Of a stretch of DNA of 64,000 nucleotides, positions 19,328-27,478 are shown piece by piece. The notes under the pieces were generated by a model. It worked only from the letters and a program-made list of their open reading frames with translations. It made no database searches and was not told the origin of the DNA. Location of the stretch: NCBI RefSeq assembly GCF_900101295.1, contig NZ_FOIL01000009.1, positions 1 through 64,000 on the forward strand, in the 5' to 3' direction. How positions within the stretch are numbered: the first letter of the stretch is position 1; each line of letters begins with the position of its first letter. The position numbers were made by a program, and so were the translations under genes. The stretch is from [Clostridium] aminophilum. Its GTDB lineage: Bacteria; Bacillota; Clostridia; Lachnospirales; Lachnospiraceae.

Positions 19328-20277
19328 TTTCGTACCTCTCTTTCTGGTTTCAACGGCGCATACGGCTGTGTGAGATAAATTCTGGCACCGTCCTTCTCTC
19401 TGCGGGAATCCTCCCGGAATGTCCGATATGCATTTTCTGCGGCTTCTCCGGACCGGAAAATGCCGAATACCGTCGGTCCGCTGCCGCTCATCATGGCCCG
19501 GTCCGCTCCGAGCGCTTCCATCTTTTCTGCGATCTCCGCAATCTCCGGATGCGCCGGAACCGTGACCTGTTCAAGAACATTGCCCATGCACGGCAAAAGT
19601 TCACCGATGCTTCCCGCGGAAATGGCGCGGATCAGTCCATCGATATCCGGTCTGCTCGCCCGGAACCGCTCCGCTTCCTCGGAGTGATCTCTGTACTCCG
19701 GCATAACGGCATCCAAATCCTGATATACCTGTTTTGTCGAGACCGGGAAGTCCGGTTTTACCACGAGAATGCTGCAGTCCGGCATATCCGGGAGCTTCGT
19801 CAGCTCCTCACCGATTCCTTCCGCCAGAACCGTTCCGCGCATCACGCAGAACGGAACATCCGCACCGAGGCGGAGCCCCAGCTCACAGAGTTTTTTCTCG
19901 TCGAATCCCATCCGGAACAGCCGGTTCACTCCGTACAGTACCGCGGCCGCATCCGTGCTGCCGCCTGCCATTCCCGCAGCCACCGGGAGATATTTCTCAA
20001 TCCGAATCTCCACACCGGCCGTGTCTTCCATGCCGGTCTCCTGAAACAGAAGCTCTGCCGCACGGTATGCCAGATTTCTTCGATCCGTCGGGAGAAACGA
20101 CAGACTGTTGTGAAGGACGATCCCCGGCGTCTTTTTCCGGGTAACCGTGATCCGGTCATAGATCCGGACCGACTGCATAATCATCCGTACCAGATGATAG
20201 CCGTCCTCCCTTGTCCCCGTGACATCCAGTCCGAGGTTGATCTTTCCGTATGCGCGCAGACGCAGCGACTGTTCCAT
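19324..20277 (-). CDS. ispE: 4-diphosphocytidyl-2-C-methyl-D-erythritol kinase
   Basis: This GHMP kinase (317 residues) phosphorylates CDP-methylerythritol in the MEP pathway of isoprenoid synthesis, needed among other things for undecaprenyl phosphate. It starts LRLRAYGKINLGLDVTG (family signature), with DGYHLVRMIMQSV, the ATP loop VAAGMAGGSTDAAAVL near residue 95 and the C-terminal MSGSGPTVFGIF. Start 20277 follows CTGGAGGAAATAACC; the frame upstream to 20340 has no site. gntR overlaps its stop by 4 nt. A promoter with an operator-like palindrome lies about 150 bp upstream. Confidence 0.97.
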   Translation of the reverse strand: MEQSLRLRAYGKINLGLDVTGTREDGYHLVRMIMQSVRIYDRITVTRKKTPGIVLHNSLSFLPTDRRNLAYRAAELLFQETGMEDTAGVEIRIEKYLPVAAGMAGGSTDAAAVLYGVNRLFRMGFDEKKLCELGLRLGADVPFCVMRGTVLAEGIGEELTKLPDMPDCSILVVKPDFPVSTKQVYQDLDAVMPEYRDHSEEAERFRASRPDIDGLIRAISAGSIGELLPCMGNVLEQVTVPAHPEIAEIAEKMEALGADRAMMSGSGPTVFGIFRSGEAAENAYRTFREDSRREKDGARIYLTQPYAPLKPEREVRK

Positions 20278-20374
20278 GGTTATTTCCTCCAGGCTCACTC
20301 CCTCAGACTTTCCTTTTTTTCTGTCTGCTTGAGCCGCCAATCAAAGTCGGAAGGCTTACTTTCAAACTTTCCTT

Positions 20375-20394
20375 CCGGATCGGATTCGATCCGG
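20375..20394 (-). repeat. Hairpin in the ispE leader
   Basis: CCGGATC (20375-20381) and GATCCGG (20388-20394) can pair around a 6-nt loop. A neighbouring GGAAGG/CCTTCC pair is also present. No T-tract is seen; it may stabilise or regulate the ispE-gntR message. Confidence 0.4.
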
Positions 20395-20415
20395 GCATAA
20401 ATATAAGGTCTTTTA

Positions 20416-20456
20416 TGTATACAATATATTCTATATCATGTACAGATAAAAAACAA
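20416..20456 (-). promoter_or_regulatory. ispE-gntR promoter with TGTATACA operator
   Basis: On the minus strand TTGTTT (20456-20451), a 17-bp spacer and TAGAAT (20433-20428). A palindrome ATTGTATACAT with core TGTATACA (20416-20423) covers the expected transcription start, as expected for an FCD-type GntR operator. Confidence 0.55.
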
Positions 20457-20468
20457 TTTCCTTTTTTA

Positions 20469-21290
20469 CTATATTTCATCCGGTTTTCCGGCGGAATTGC
20501 ACCGAAATCCCAGTTTTTTTGCAAGCATCTGCGACGCGGTATTGTCATTTCGGATACGGAGAAATGCGCCGTCCAGTTCCATCTCTTCCTCCGCATAGCG
20601 GAGAACGGCACGGCAGGCCTCCTCCGCAAATCCCTGCCCCCGGTATTCCGGGTAAATGTGGTATCCCAGTTCGCCGACGGCGGTGCCGGGGCAAAAGCCG
20701 CATCCGTTCCCGGAGTCCGGCTTCCCCTCGTCAAAAAGGAGAACATAAATCCGTTTCCCGGCTTCCGTCCTCTCTGTCTGCCCATCTGCGGATTGCCCGG
20801 AGTTTGCCGTCTTCCGCAGTGCCGAAATCTCTTCTTCTTCCGCGATATCCGTAATCCCGGCTTTTCCGATAATCCGGCCGCCCGACTTCTCTTCGAGTGC
20901 CCAGAGGCCGTGTTCGGAAAACCGGTACTGATGACGGATATACGCCCTGCGCGTCTCCTCTTCGGCGAAGACGCCGCAGTCCCAGGGGTTTGGTTTCTCC
21001 AGAGGATCGTTATCCGTAAACTCCCGGATCCGGAGCCGGGGAGTGTCCGCGATAATCCACGGAAGGCCGAGGTGCCGTCTGGCCGCTTTTTCCAGGAGAT
21101 CTGCCGTCACATCCTCCTCCCCCGTCACAAGATAGAGGCAGGCGTCCAGACCGGAGGTGTCCCGGTTTTCTCTCCATATACCGACAATGGCTCCCCCGGC
21201 CGCTTTCGCGGCAAGGAGAGCCTTGTTCTCGTCGGAAACCGTGACCGGGCAGATTCTCCCGTCCACGGAAACATTTACCGTATATTTCAA
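20469..21290 (-). CDS. GNAT N-acetyltransferase with extra N-terminal domain
   Basis: The protein has 273 residues. Residues about 85-265 form a RimJ/RimL-like GNAT fold: TPRLRIREFT opening, YPEYRGQGFAEEACRAVL (acetyl-CoA loop, R/Q-x-x-G-x-G/A type) and NDNTASQMLAKKLGF. About 85 residues precede it, with AKAAGGAIVGIWRENRDTSG and a GLPWIIADT junction; I have the impression this N-terminal piece recurs in Lachnospiraceae acetyltransferases, but I cannot name the fold. A low-complexity insert (residues about 160-180) breaks the domain. The start is TTG at 21290, one or two codons after the cyclophilin stop, so it is in its operon. The acceptor substrate is unknown. Confidence 0.82.
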   Translation of the reverse strand: MKYTVNVSVDGRICPVTVSDENKALLAAKAAGGAIVGIWRENRDTSGLDACLYLVTGEEDVTADLLEKAARRHLGLPWIIADTPRLRIREFTDNDPLEKPNPWDCGVFAEEETRRAYIRHQYRFSEHGLWALEEKSGGRIIGKAGITDIAEEEEISALRKTANSGQSADGQTERTEAGKRIYVLLFDEGKPDSGNGCGFCPGTAVGELGYHIYPEYRGQGFAEEACRAVLRYAEEEMELDGAFLRIRNDNTASQMLAKKLGFRCNSAGKPDEI

Positions 21291-21292
21291 GG

Positions 21293-21811
21293 TCAGCGTT
21301 TCTCCGGTTCCGGATACTCCTGTCCGAAGGTATCCACGGTCATCCTGGCGATCTTCTGGTCCTTCAGCGGACGATCATCAAAATCGGTGCGGGTTCCTGC
21401 GATCTTATCGAGAACCTCGAGACCGTCCGTCAGCATTCCGAACGCCGCATACTGGCCGTCCAGATAGGAGGCCTCCGCGTGCATGATGAAGAACTGGGAG
21501 CCGGCGGAATCCGGATCCATGGTTCTCGCCATCGAGAGAACACCCTTTGTGTGCCGAAGATCATTCTGGAAACCGTTATCCCGGAACTCTCCCTTGATCT
21601 CATATCCCGGGCCGCCTACGCCGGTACCTTCCGGATCGCCGCCCTGGATCATAAATCCTTTGATGACACGATGAAAGATCAGACCGTCGTAAAAGCCCTT
21701 CTTGATCAGACTTACAAAGTTGTTGACCGTATTCGGTGCAACCTCCGGGTAAAGCTCTGCTGTCATAACTCCGCCGTCTTCCATCTCAATCGTTACAACC
21801 GGGTTCTGCAT
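21293..21811 (-). CDS. Cyclophilin-type peptidyl-prolyl cis-trans isomerase
   Basis: This 172-residue protein folding catalyst has FHRVIKGFMIQGGDPEGTG (active-site Arg in FHRVI), GVLSMARTMDPDSAGSQFFI and YAAFGMLTDGLEVLDKIA, the classic cyclophilin core. No signal peptide or lipobox is seen, so it is cytosolic. Start 21811 follows TTAAGGAGGATAATACT; an upstream in-frame extension (to 21871) has no site. It is first in a two-gene unit with the GNAT gene, behind a TTGTTC-N17-TAGAAT promoter. Confidence 0.96.
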   Translation of the reverse strand: MQNPVVTIEMEDGGVMTAELYPEVAPNTVNNFVSLIKKGFYDGLIFHRVIKGFMIQGGDPEGTGVGGPGYEIKGEFRDNGFQNDLRHTKGVLSMARTMDPDSAGSQFFIMHAEASYLDGQYAAFGMLTDGLEVLDKIAGTRTDFDDRPLKDQKIARMTVDTFGQEYPEPEKR

Positions 21812-21879
21812 AGTATTATCCTCCTTAAATTTCCCGTGCGCTTTTGCGCCGGAAATCCCTGTTCCATACATACAGGTTC

Positions 21880-21908
21880 ATTCTACAGCATGCGTAAGAT
21901 GCGAACAA
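21880..21908 (-). promoter_or_regulatory. Promoter of the cyclophilin gene
   Basis: On the minus strand TTGTTC (21908-21903), a 17-bp spacer and TAGAAT (21885-21880), about 70 bp before the start codon. Confidence 0.55.
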
Positions 21909-22015
21909 CCTGTTTTTTTCGGATATTTTTGAATCGTTCCACCCTTTTGCTCAATCTGTCGGAACGGCCCCGGAATCTCTCCGCCGCCGGTTCCTGCATC
22001 GCATCCGGTTCCGTC

Positions 22016-24670
22016 TCAACCGTGGCAGGTGAGAATGATCACCTGATATTCCGACGACACGGCGTCCAGAAAATTCCTCGCCCGCTCCTGCTTCCCGTCG
22101 TCCAGATTGACAAAGGGATCGTCAAAGATCAGAAACGGCTTTTCGCCCGGATACATTGCGTCCGTCATCGCCATTCGCGAGCACAGACCGATCATGTCCC
22201 GGATTCCCGCACTGAAGCAGGCCTCCTCCCGGAGCGCGCCGCATTCCGACACCCGGACACAGAGGGAGGAATCGATCCGGAATGTATCCCCGTCCTCCCC
22301 GGTCAGAAGCCGGTAATATTTTCGGAACGAACGGCTGACCGGATCCAGAAAGCGGATGGAATAGCGTTCTGCCGCCTTTTCCAGATACTCCGCGGTTTTT
22401 GATACCACCGCGTACCGCCGGGTCAGTTTCTCCAGTTTTTCCGTCTCCGCGATCCGCTCTTCTTCCGCGTCGTCCAGACGGGCAAGTTCTTCCCGAAGCG
22501 CTTCCGCCTGTGACTCAAAACTCCGTTTTTCCGCCAGGATGCGTTCTTCCTCCGCCTCAAGCCGGGCATTCTTTTCCCCCAGTTCTCCGCCGCTCATCTC
22601 CGGCGCCCTGCGGTCTGCCTGCGCAATTCCTTCGTGCTCCGTCTCAAACACTTCACGGGCACATCTCGCCTCTCGGAAATTTGCCTCCGCGCGGTCATAG
22701 GCCCGGGTGCGGTCGCGAAGATCCGTCAACTGATCCAGATACGGCTCCGACGGCCGGATCCCCAGTGTACGGAGATACTCTTCCACTCTGGCCTTCCGCT
22801 CCCGGATCGCCTCCCTCCCTTTTCTCGCGCCGGCGTTTCTTGCGGAGAGAATCCGGTATTCCGCGGCGTCTTTTCCCATCCGCACCAGTGTCTCCGTCCA
22901 CTGTCCGTCATCCGGAATCTCCATGTGATGCCGCTGTGCATATTCCATGAGTTCGGTCGAAATGTCCCGGATGGCCTCTTCGTAACCGGAATTGCGAAAT
23001 ACCCTGTACTGTTTCAGCAGTTCCCGGTAATCCTGTGCACGGCTCCGGATCTCGTAGAGGTCGTCACTCACACGGTCCGGCGCATAAGCCATCCCGCAGT
23101 GATAAAAGAAATCCCGGACTGTATTCTCCAGTTTCGCCGCATCTTCCTTCGCGGCGCGGACCCGATCGGAGAGCTCCTGAAATTCTTCTTCGGATTCCCG
23201 CTCTTCCGCCGGCTGCTTTCGGCCGCCGAATGAAAAGGCAATCAGCAGAAGGCCTGCCAGAGCCGCGGCGGCTCCGCCGCCGACCGCATAGAGTCCCGCC
23301 CCCGCGTCTGCCAGAAAGAATACCGCCGCACATCCCGCGGCAAAGACCAGAATTCCGAGGATTCTCCGGATCCGGTTGTCCGTTTCCTCCGCGGCTCTCT
23401 GCTCACTGCCGCTCCGCCGCCGGAGTTCCTCCCGAAGCGCCTTTCGGGCCGCCTCGCTGCTCTCAATCTCACTGCGAATCTTACCGAGCCTCTCCCAGGC
23501 CCCCGCCGCCGCGCGGATCTCGGTCTCTTCCGGGAGAGCAGCCGTAAAATACGCGGCTCCCTCTGCGAGCCGCTGTTCCTCGTCCTCCGTGAGACGGTGT
23601 TCCGCAACCCAGTGTTTCATCTTTTCCATCCGGCGCGATTTCTCCACCAGATCTTCCAATTCCGTTTCCTCCGGAACGCCCGCATGAAACAGACGGATCA
23701 GGCGGTTGAATTCTTCGGTCTCCGCCTCGTTCAGATGCTCCGCAAACGACGTCATTTCCACCCCGGACAGCGTCCCCGCCTCCCGGATCATCGCCTCCAG
23801 TGCAGTATTCTCCGGAATTCCCCCGGCAAAGGTTTTCCGGAGGCGCGCGGTTTCCTCCGCCGCCCGCTGCTCCGCGCCGAGCAGATCGTCATACCGCTGG
23901 AAGAGCAGCGCCCGATCGCCGGATTCGGCCATCTTCGACGCCGCCTCTGCCAGCTCTTTCTGCTGGAGATCGATCTCATTTTTCCGGCGCCTGCGCTCTG
24001 CGATCTCCCCCGAAAGCTTTTTCAGTGCATCCTCTGCCGAGCGGCGTCCGCGCAGGATCCCGTCCAGTTCCGCAATGCGCTCTCTGGTCCTGGCGATCGC
24101 TCCGGTCTTCCGGTCCGGAGTCAGCCGGTCCTGCTCTTTCTTCAGCCGTTCCTTCACTTCCCCGTATCGCTCCATGTCTCCGCCGGTCTGCGATTTGTCG
24201 CCGATCCGAGCGTGAATCACGGACGTGGATGACGTCGACGCATCCATCTGCGCGGTAAACACGGTTCTGGCAAATGATTCCGCATCGATCCGGAAGATCT
24301 CCTCCCCGATCCGGTCCGTGAACACATCCGTCGGCTTTCCGGTCACCTCATCAAAGACCTGAAACAGATCCTCTTTTTCCCTGCTGCCGAAAATGCGCTC
24401 GATCCGGTAGGGATGTCCGTCAATCTCAAACGTGAGTGACCCGCCGTATGCTCCGCCCGCGTTCCACGGACGGTAGCGGCGGCGTTCATTGTCCAGCCCG
24501 CTCCGTTTCGCTCCTCCGGCAAAACCGTAGAACATGATGCGGATAAATGCGGCCAGCGTGCTCTTTCCCCAGCCGTTTTCCCGAAGAATCACGGTCATCG
24601 GCCGGTCAAATGTCATTTCCGTTCCGGAGAGTTTTCCGAAGTTCTCAATGTGCAGACTCCGAAGTCTCAT
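22016..24670 (-). CDS. SMC-like ATPase, YhaN/SbcC family
   Basis: This 884-residue P-loop ATPase starts MRLRSLHIENFGKLSGTEMT. Walker A is RENGWGKSTLAAF at about residues 32-44, and QMDAST follows near 140. Two coiled-coil arms flank a central hydrophobic pair (residues about 437-483, ILGILVFAAGCAAVFFLADA onward) that looks like two membrane helices, a feature of YhaN-type rather than SbcC proteins. The signature FSAGIRDMIGL and Walker B PFLIFDDPFVNLDD lie near the C-terminus. It overlaps the YhaO-like nuclease gene by 4 nt, the usual partnership for DNA-end processing. It is shorter than SbcC (about 1050). Cellular role inferred: DNA repair or degradation near the membrane. Confidence 0.9.
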   Translation of the reverse strand: MRLRSLHIENFGKLSGTEMTFDRPMTVILRENGWGKSTLAAFIRIMFYGFAGGAKRSGLDNERRRYRPWNAGGAYGGSLTFEIDGHPYRIERIFGSREKEDLFQVFDEVTGKPTDVFTDRIGEEIFRIDAESFARTVFTAQMDASTSSTSVIHARIGDKSQTGGDMERYGEVKERLKKEQDRLTPDRKTGAIARTRERIAELDGILRGRRSAEDALKKLSGEIAERRRRKNEIDLQQKELAEAASKMAESGDRALLFQRYDDLLGAEQRAAEETARLRKTFAGGIPENTALEAMIREAGTLSGVEMTSFAEHLNEAETEEFNRLIRLFHAGVPEETELEDLVEKSRRMEKMKHWVAEHRLTEDEEQRLAEGAAYFTAALPEETEIRAAAGAWERLGKIRSEIESSEAARKALREELRRRSGSEQRAAEETDNRIRRILGILVFAAGCAAVFFLADAGAGLYAVGGGAAAALAGLLLIAFSFGGRKQPAEERESEEEFQELSDRVRAAKEDAAKLENTVRDFFYHCGMAYAPDRVSDDLYEIRSRAQDYRELLKQYRVFRNSGYEEAIRDISTELMEYAQRHHMEIPDDGQWTETLVRMGKDAAEYRILSARNAGARKGREAIRERKARVEEYLRTLGIRPSEPYLDQLTDLRDRTRAYDRAEANFREARCAREVFETEHEGIAQADRRAPEMSGGELGEKNARLEAEEERILAEKRSFESQAEALREELARLDDAEEERIAETEKLEKLTRRYAVVSKTAEYLEKAAERYSIRFLDPVSRSFRKYYRLLTGEDGDTFRIDSSLCVRVSECGALREEACFSAGIRDMIGLCSRMAMTDAMYPGEKPFLIFDDPFVNLDDGKQERARNFLDAVSSEYQVIILTCHG

Positions 24671-25785
24671 AACTCATCCACCTCCCCGCTGAGTTCTCGG
24701 ATTCCGCAGCGAAGGATCTCCGCCTTCTCTTCCTCCGGAATCTCCGCCTGTTCCACAAGCCGCACAAACTCCCCTCGCAGCGAAGTGTCATAACGGAAAC
24801 TCTCATAATCAATCTCAATCCCGGTGCGGTCCTCCACCTCAAAATGGAAAAACTCCTTTTCCATGCTCCGGCGAAGGAACAGCAGATTTTTTTCCGCATC
24901 CGCCGGAATCTTTCCCACCAGAAGAGCCCGGATCAGGTCCCCCTCGTGGATGATGTTCTCCGCTTTCTGCCGATCCATCTCCTCCCGGATCCGTTTCGCC
25001 ATCCGGTCGGAATCCGCGCATCCGCTCACATCCACCGGTATCTCCCACAGACACCGTCCCGCAAACGGGATGAAATGACGCTTCATCCGCAGGGTATCCT
25101 CGTCGATCTCCAGCGTCACAAAACCGTGTTCGCCGCACTCGTCAAAACCTCTCCCCTCAAGACACCCCGGATAACAGAATATCCCCCGGCCGTCCAGTTC
25201 GCCTTCCTGATGGGAGTGAATATGCCCGAGAGCCAGATAATCCACTCCCCGCCCGCGAAAAGCGGAAAGCGAAATCGTCTCCGCCTTCGACCGCGCATGA
25301 TACCCCGCTGCCTGTCCGTGCAGCATCACGATGTTGAAGCATTCCGGGTTCAGCAATAGTGACAGCCCTTCCCCGACCCGGGGCGTCCCGTCCATCGCCG
25401 CCGCAGACAGCCGGATTCGGCCGTCCGCATCCAGAGAACACGTCTCCCAGTCATTTCCGAACACATGGAGATTGTCCGGCAGATCCTCCGTGACACCGAG
25501 GAAATCCTCGCCGGTGTCGTGATTGCCCGGAACATACCAGAATTTCATCTCCGGATGATCCCTCAGGGCACCGAGAACGGTGTTCCGGACCGTCGCGGTC
25601 ACTTTCGCGCTGTCCGTGAGATCACCGGCGATCAGGATATGGTCGGTGTGCGCTTTCGCCGCCTCCTCAATCATATCCAGAAACGTCCCGAGGATTTCCT
25701 GGCGCCGCACAGCAGCCTCTTCTTTATCAAAATTCGCCGACATTCTGGAATCCAGATGAATGTCGGCACAATGCAGAATTCTCAA
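24667..25785 (-). CDS. Metallophosphoesterase, YhaO/SbcD (Mre11-like) nuclease
   Basis: This partner of the downstream ATPase (372 residues from the chosen start) has the five calcineurin-type motifs: HCADIHLDS, AGDLTD, VPGNHDTG, MLHGQ and ALGHIHSH, so the two-metal site is complete. The C-terminal half includes a capping domain and an Asp/Glu-rich tail likely to contact the ATPase coiled coil. The start is uncertain: TTG at 25785 is preferred because AAGGAAGG lies six bases upstream and homologues begin MRILHCAD; an ATG at 25809 and a TTG at 25818 are alternatives. A TTAAGA-N17-TATAAT promoter lies about 180 bp upstream. Confidence 0.9.
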   Translation of the reverse strand: MRILHCADIHLDSRMSANFDKEEAAVRRQEILGTFLDMIEEAAKAHTDHILIAGDLTDSAKVTATVRNTVLGALRDHPEMKFWYVPGNHDTGEDFLGVTEDLPDNLHVFGNDWETCSLDADGRIRLSAAAMDGTPRVGEGLSLLLNPECFNIVMLHGQAAGYHARSKAETISLSAFRGRGVDYLALGHIHSHQEGELDGRGIFCYPGCLEGRGFDECGEHGFVTLEIDEDTLRMKRHFIPFAGRCLWEIPVDVSGCADSDRMAKRIREEMDRQKAENIIHEGDLIRALLVGKIPADAEKNLLFLRRSMEKEFFHFEVEDRTGIEIDYESFRYDTSLRGEFVRLVEQAEIPEEEKAEILRCGIRELSGEVDEL

Positions 25786-25963
25786 TGTATGCCTTCCTTT
25801 CTGCGGCATTTCCCCCAAAAAGCTTCCTGCGGTCCGAAAAACTGCTGCCTCCGCCGGAAAATGCCGGTTCCGCCCCGATCCGCACAGCCGGAGTCTTCCG
25901 GATCCGGCTCCATTCCGGCCGCAATCCCGCCTGTTCCGCCCGTCTTACCGAGGTTCATGGCGT

Positions 25964-25992
25964 ATTATATCATGCATCCGCGAAAATCTTAA
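25964..25992 (-). promoter_or_regulatory. Probable promoter of the yhaO-yhaN unit
   Basis: On the minus strand TTAAGA (25992-25987), a 17-bp spacer and TATAAT (25969-25964). The -10 is perfect and the -35 weak. Confidence 0.5.
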
Positions 25993-26002
25993 ACCCGATG
26001 CG

Positions 26003-26035
26003 GTTCATATTTCGTTCATATTTAATTCGAAATTC
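26003..26035 (+). repeat. Three 11-bp direct repeats, likely response-regulator box
   Basis: GTTCATATTTC (26003-26013) and GTTCATATTTA (26014-26024) differ at one base; ATTCGAAATTC (26025-26035) is a degenerate third copy. Eleven-base tandem half-sites are typical of OmpR/PhoB-type regulators. They end about 38 bp upstream of a TATAAT at 26074. Confidence 0.55.
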
Positions 26036-26073
26036 TTTTACAAAAAGAACACCGTTTCGACATGAACACTTCC

Positions 26074-26205
26074 TATAATGAACCTGTAATCGAAAGAGAT
26101 TACGGAAATTGCTTACAAGTTTTTTTCATAATACTGAGCTGATCATAGTTCAGCTCTCCTCCCTTTTCAAATGGCCTCCCACTGCTGGGGAGGCCATTTG
26201 TTATA
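26074..26205 (+). ncRNA. Candidate small RNA with C-rich loop and terminator
   Basis: TATAAT (26074-26079) would start a transcript near 26086. It begins with a hairpin GTAATC-GAAAGA-GATTAC (26086-26103), then a T-run. A second hairpin follows, GAGCTGA/TCAGCTC (26136-26142 with 26150-26156), and then an unpaired CTCCTCCCTTTTC. Last comes a 13-bp stem CAAATGGCCTCCC/GGGAGGCCATTTG (26168-26180 with 26188-26200) followed by TTATAT. No open frame fits. The C-rich single strand is complementary to GGAGG ribosome binding sites, as in C-rich regulatory RNAs of Firmicutes. It may alternatively be a long leader of the next gene, but that gene has its own -10. The -35 is poor, suggesting activator dependence. 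Confidence 0.5.
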
Positions 26206-26268
26206 TCCGGAACTGTTTTTTATTTTTTCTATATGATCCCCGGCAAATCGCCGATATTACTTCTGTGC

Positions 26269-26274
26269 TATACT
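26269..26274 (+). promoter_or_regulatory. Extended -10 of the 26310 gene
   Basis: TGTGC precedes TATACT (26269-26274), 35 bp before the start codon. No clear -35 is seen. Confidence 0.45.
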
Positions 26275-26309
26275 GAACTCAAACGATAACGATACAGAAA
26301 GGAACCGAA

Positions 26310-27305
26310 ATGCCCGGATTTACCACTCATTATATATTCGGTCTGAAATCATACCGGCACCTCGGCAGCTGCCGGCTGAAATATCTGATTTCCCGCTACC
26401 GCGGTCTCTATCAGCTCGGTCTTCAGGGCCCGGATATGTTCTTCTATTATATTCCGGGACTCCGGCACCGCGGTTTCAACAACGTCGGCTCAACCATGCA
26501 TTCCTACCGCACGGGAGATTTCTTCGAGACTTTCATCCGTCACATCGGCTCGACCGACTCCAATACCCAGCAGGGACAGGCCATCGCTTATCTCGCCGGG
26601 CTCCTGAGTCACTACGCGGCGGACTCCATCTGCCATCCGTACATTTATGCGCTGTCGGATCACTGTGTGGAACACCCGAACGCCGCCTCCTACGGCCGGC
26701 ACGCCGAACTGGAAAATGATATCGATGCCATTCTTCTGTGGCATTACAAAAAGAAGAAACCGTCGGAATTCAGCCAGACGGCAACGATCCTTCTGAACGG
26801 TCAGGAGATCCAGTTTATCAGCCGTTTCCTGTCGGAATGCATCAATTCGGTCTACTACCCGGTGACGGTTCATTCCACCTTCCGCGTCACACCGGCCATG
26901 GTGCACCGGTCGATCATCGCCATGAAGATCGGAACCCGGACGCTCTCGGATTCCAAAGGCCGCAAGCGATTCGGCCTCGCGGTTCTGGAATCCCTCGTCA
27001 TGCGGCGGCCGGTGGCGTCGGCGAAAATGGTGGCAGACGGCGTGGTCGACTACCATGGGTGTCTGAACACCGCCCACGAGCCGTGGATCAATCCCTGGGA
27101 TCCGTCTCTGGTCTCCACGGAATCCTTCCCCGATCTTTTCGGGAAAACAATAGAAAAATCCGACGAGATCTTCCGGATGCTGAATCACAGCATCGAGTGC
27201 CCGATCTCGCTCCAGCGACAGAATCTGGAAGATCTCCTGACTGTCATCGGAAGCAATTCCTATCACTCCGGCCTTCCGACCGGCCATGAGATGGGTGCGG
27301 AATAA
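26310..27305 (+). CDS. Zinc-dependent phospholipase C family protein
   Basis: The 331-residue protein begins PGFTTHYIFG and shows QGPDMFFYYIPG, HSYRTGDFFETF, LLSHYAADSICHPYIYA and GRHAELENDIDAILL. The spaced His/Asp residues are those that bind zinc in the zinc-dependent phospholipase C (PF00882-like) family. No signal peptide is seen, unlike secreted alpha-toxin-type enzymes, so an intracellular phosphodiesterase role is more likely than a toxin. The start follows AGAAAGGAACCGAA. It is the second of the two plus-strand genes and is followed by two strong hairpins. The proximity to Pho-like repeats and a candidate sRNA hints at phosphate-linked control, but this is inference. Confidence 0.83.
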   Translation: MPGFTTHYIFGLKSYRHLGSCRLKYLISRYRGLYQLGLQGPDMFFYYIPGLRHRGFNNVGSTMHSYRTGDFFETFIRHIGSTDSNTQQGQAIAYLAGLLSHYAADSICHPYIYALSDHCVEHPNAASYGRHAELENDIDAILLWHYKKKKPSEFSQTATILLNGQEIQFISRFLSECINSVYYPVTVHSTFRVTPAMVHRSIIAMKIGTRTLSDSKGRKRFGLAVLESLVMRRPVASAKMVADGVVDYHGCLNTAHEPWINPWDPSLVSTESFPDLFGKTIEKSDEIFRMLNHSIECPISLQRQNLEDLLTVIGSNSYHSGLPTGHEMGAE

Positions 27306-27326
27306 CGTCCGCAGGGGGCTTCGGCG

Positions 27327-27356
27327 CCCCATCCCCTCAGTCCTGAGGGGATGGGG
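27327..27356 (+). repeat. GC-rich hairpin downstream of the phospholipase gene
   Basis: CCCCATCCCCTCA (27327-27339) pairs with TGAGGGGATGGGG (27344-27356) around GTCC, with a further outer GGGGCT/AGCCCC pairing. It lies 20 nt after the stop; no T-tract, so possibly an mRNA 3' stabiliser. Confidence 0.5.
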
Positions 27357-27414
27357 GAGCCCCGCGGAGTGTTTTCAGATTACGGAAAAAACGGAGAATA
27401 TTCCCATGATCTCA

Positions 27415-27456
27415 AAAACGGCAGAGAAACCGTGCCATCCGGTTTCTCCGCCGTTT
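27415..27456. terminator. Bidirectional terminator
   Basis: An interrupted 17-bp stem (AAAACGGC.GAGAAACC, 27415-27431, with 27441-27456) with A-run and T-run ends lies between the convergent phospholipase and lipoprotein genes. Confidence 0.85.
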
Positions 27457-27478
27457 TCTTTATCCTTCCGCAGATTCC

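Noticed and set aside
26310-27305. Secreted toxin-type phospholipase C
   Set aside because: No signal peptide or C-terminal membrane-binding domain is visible, so a toxin call is not supported.
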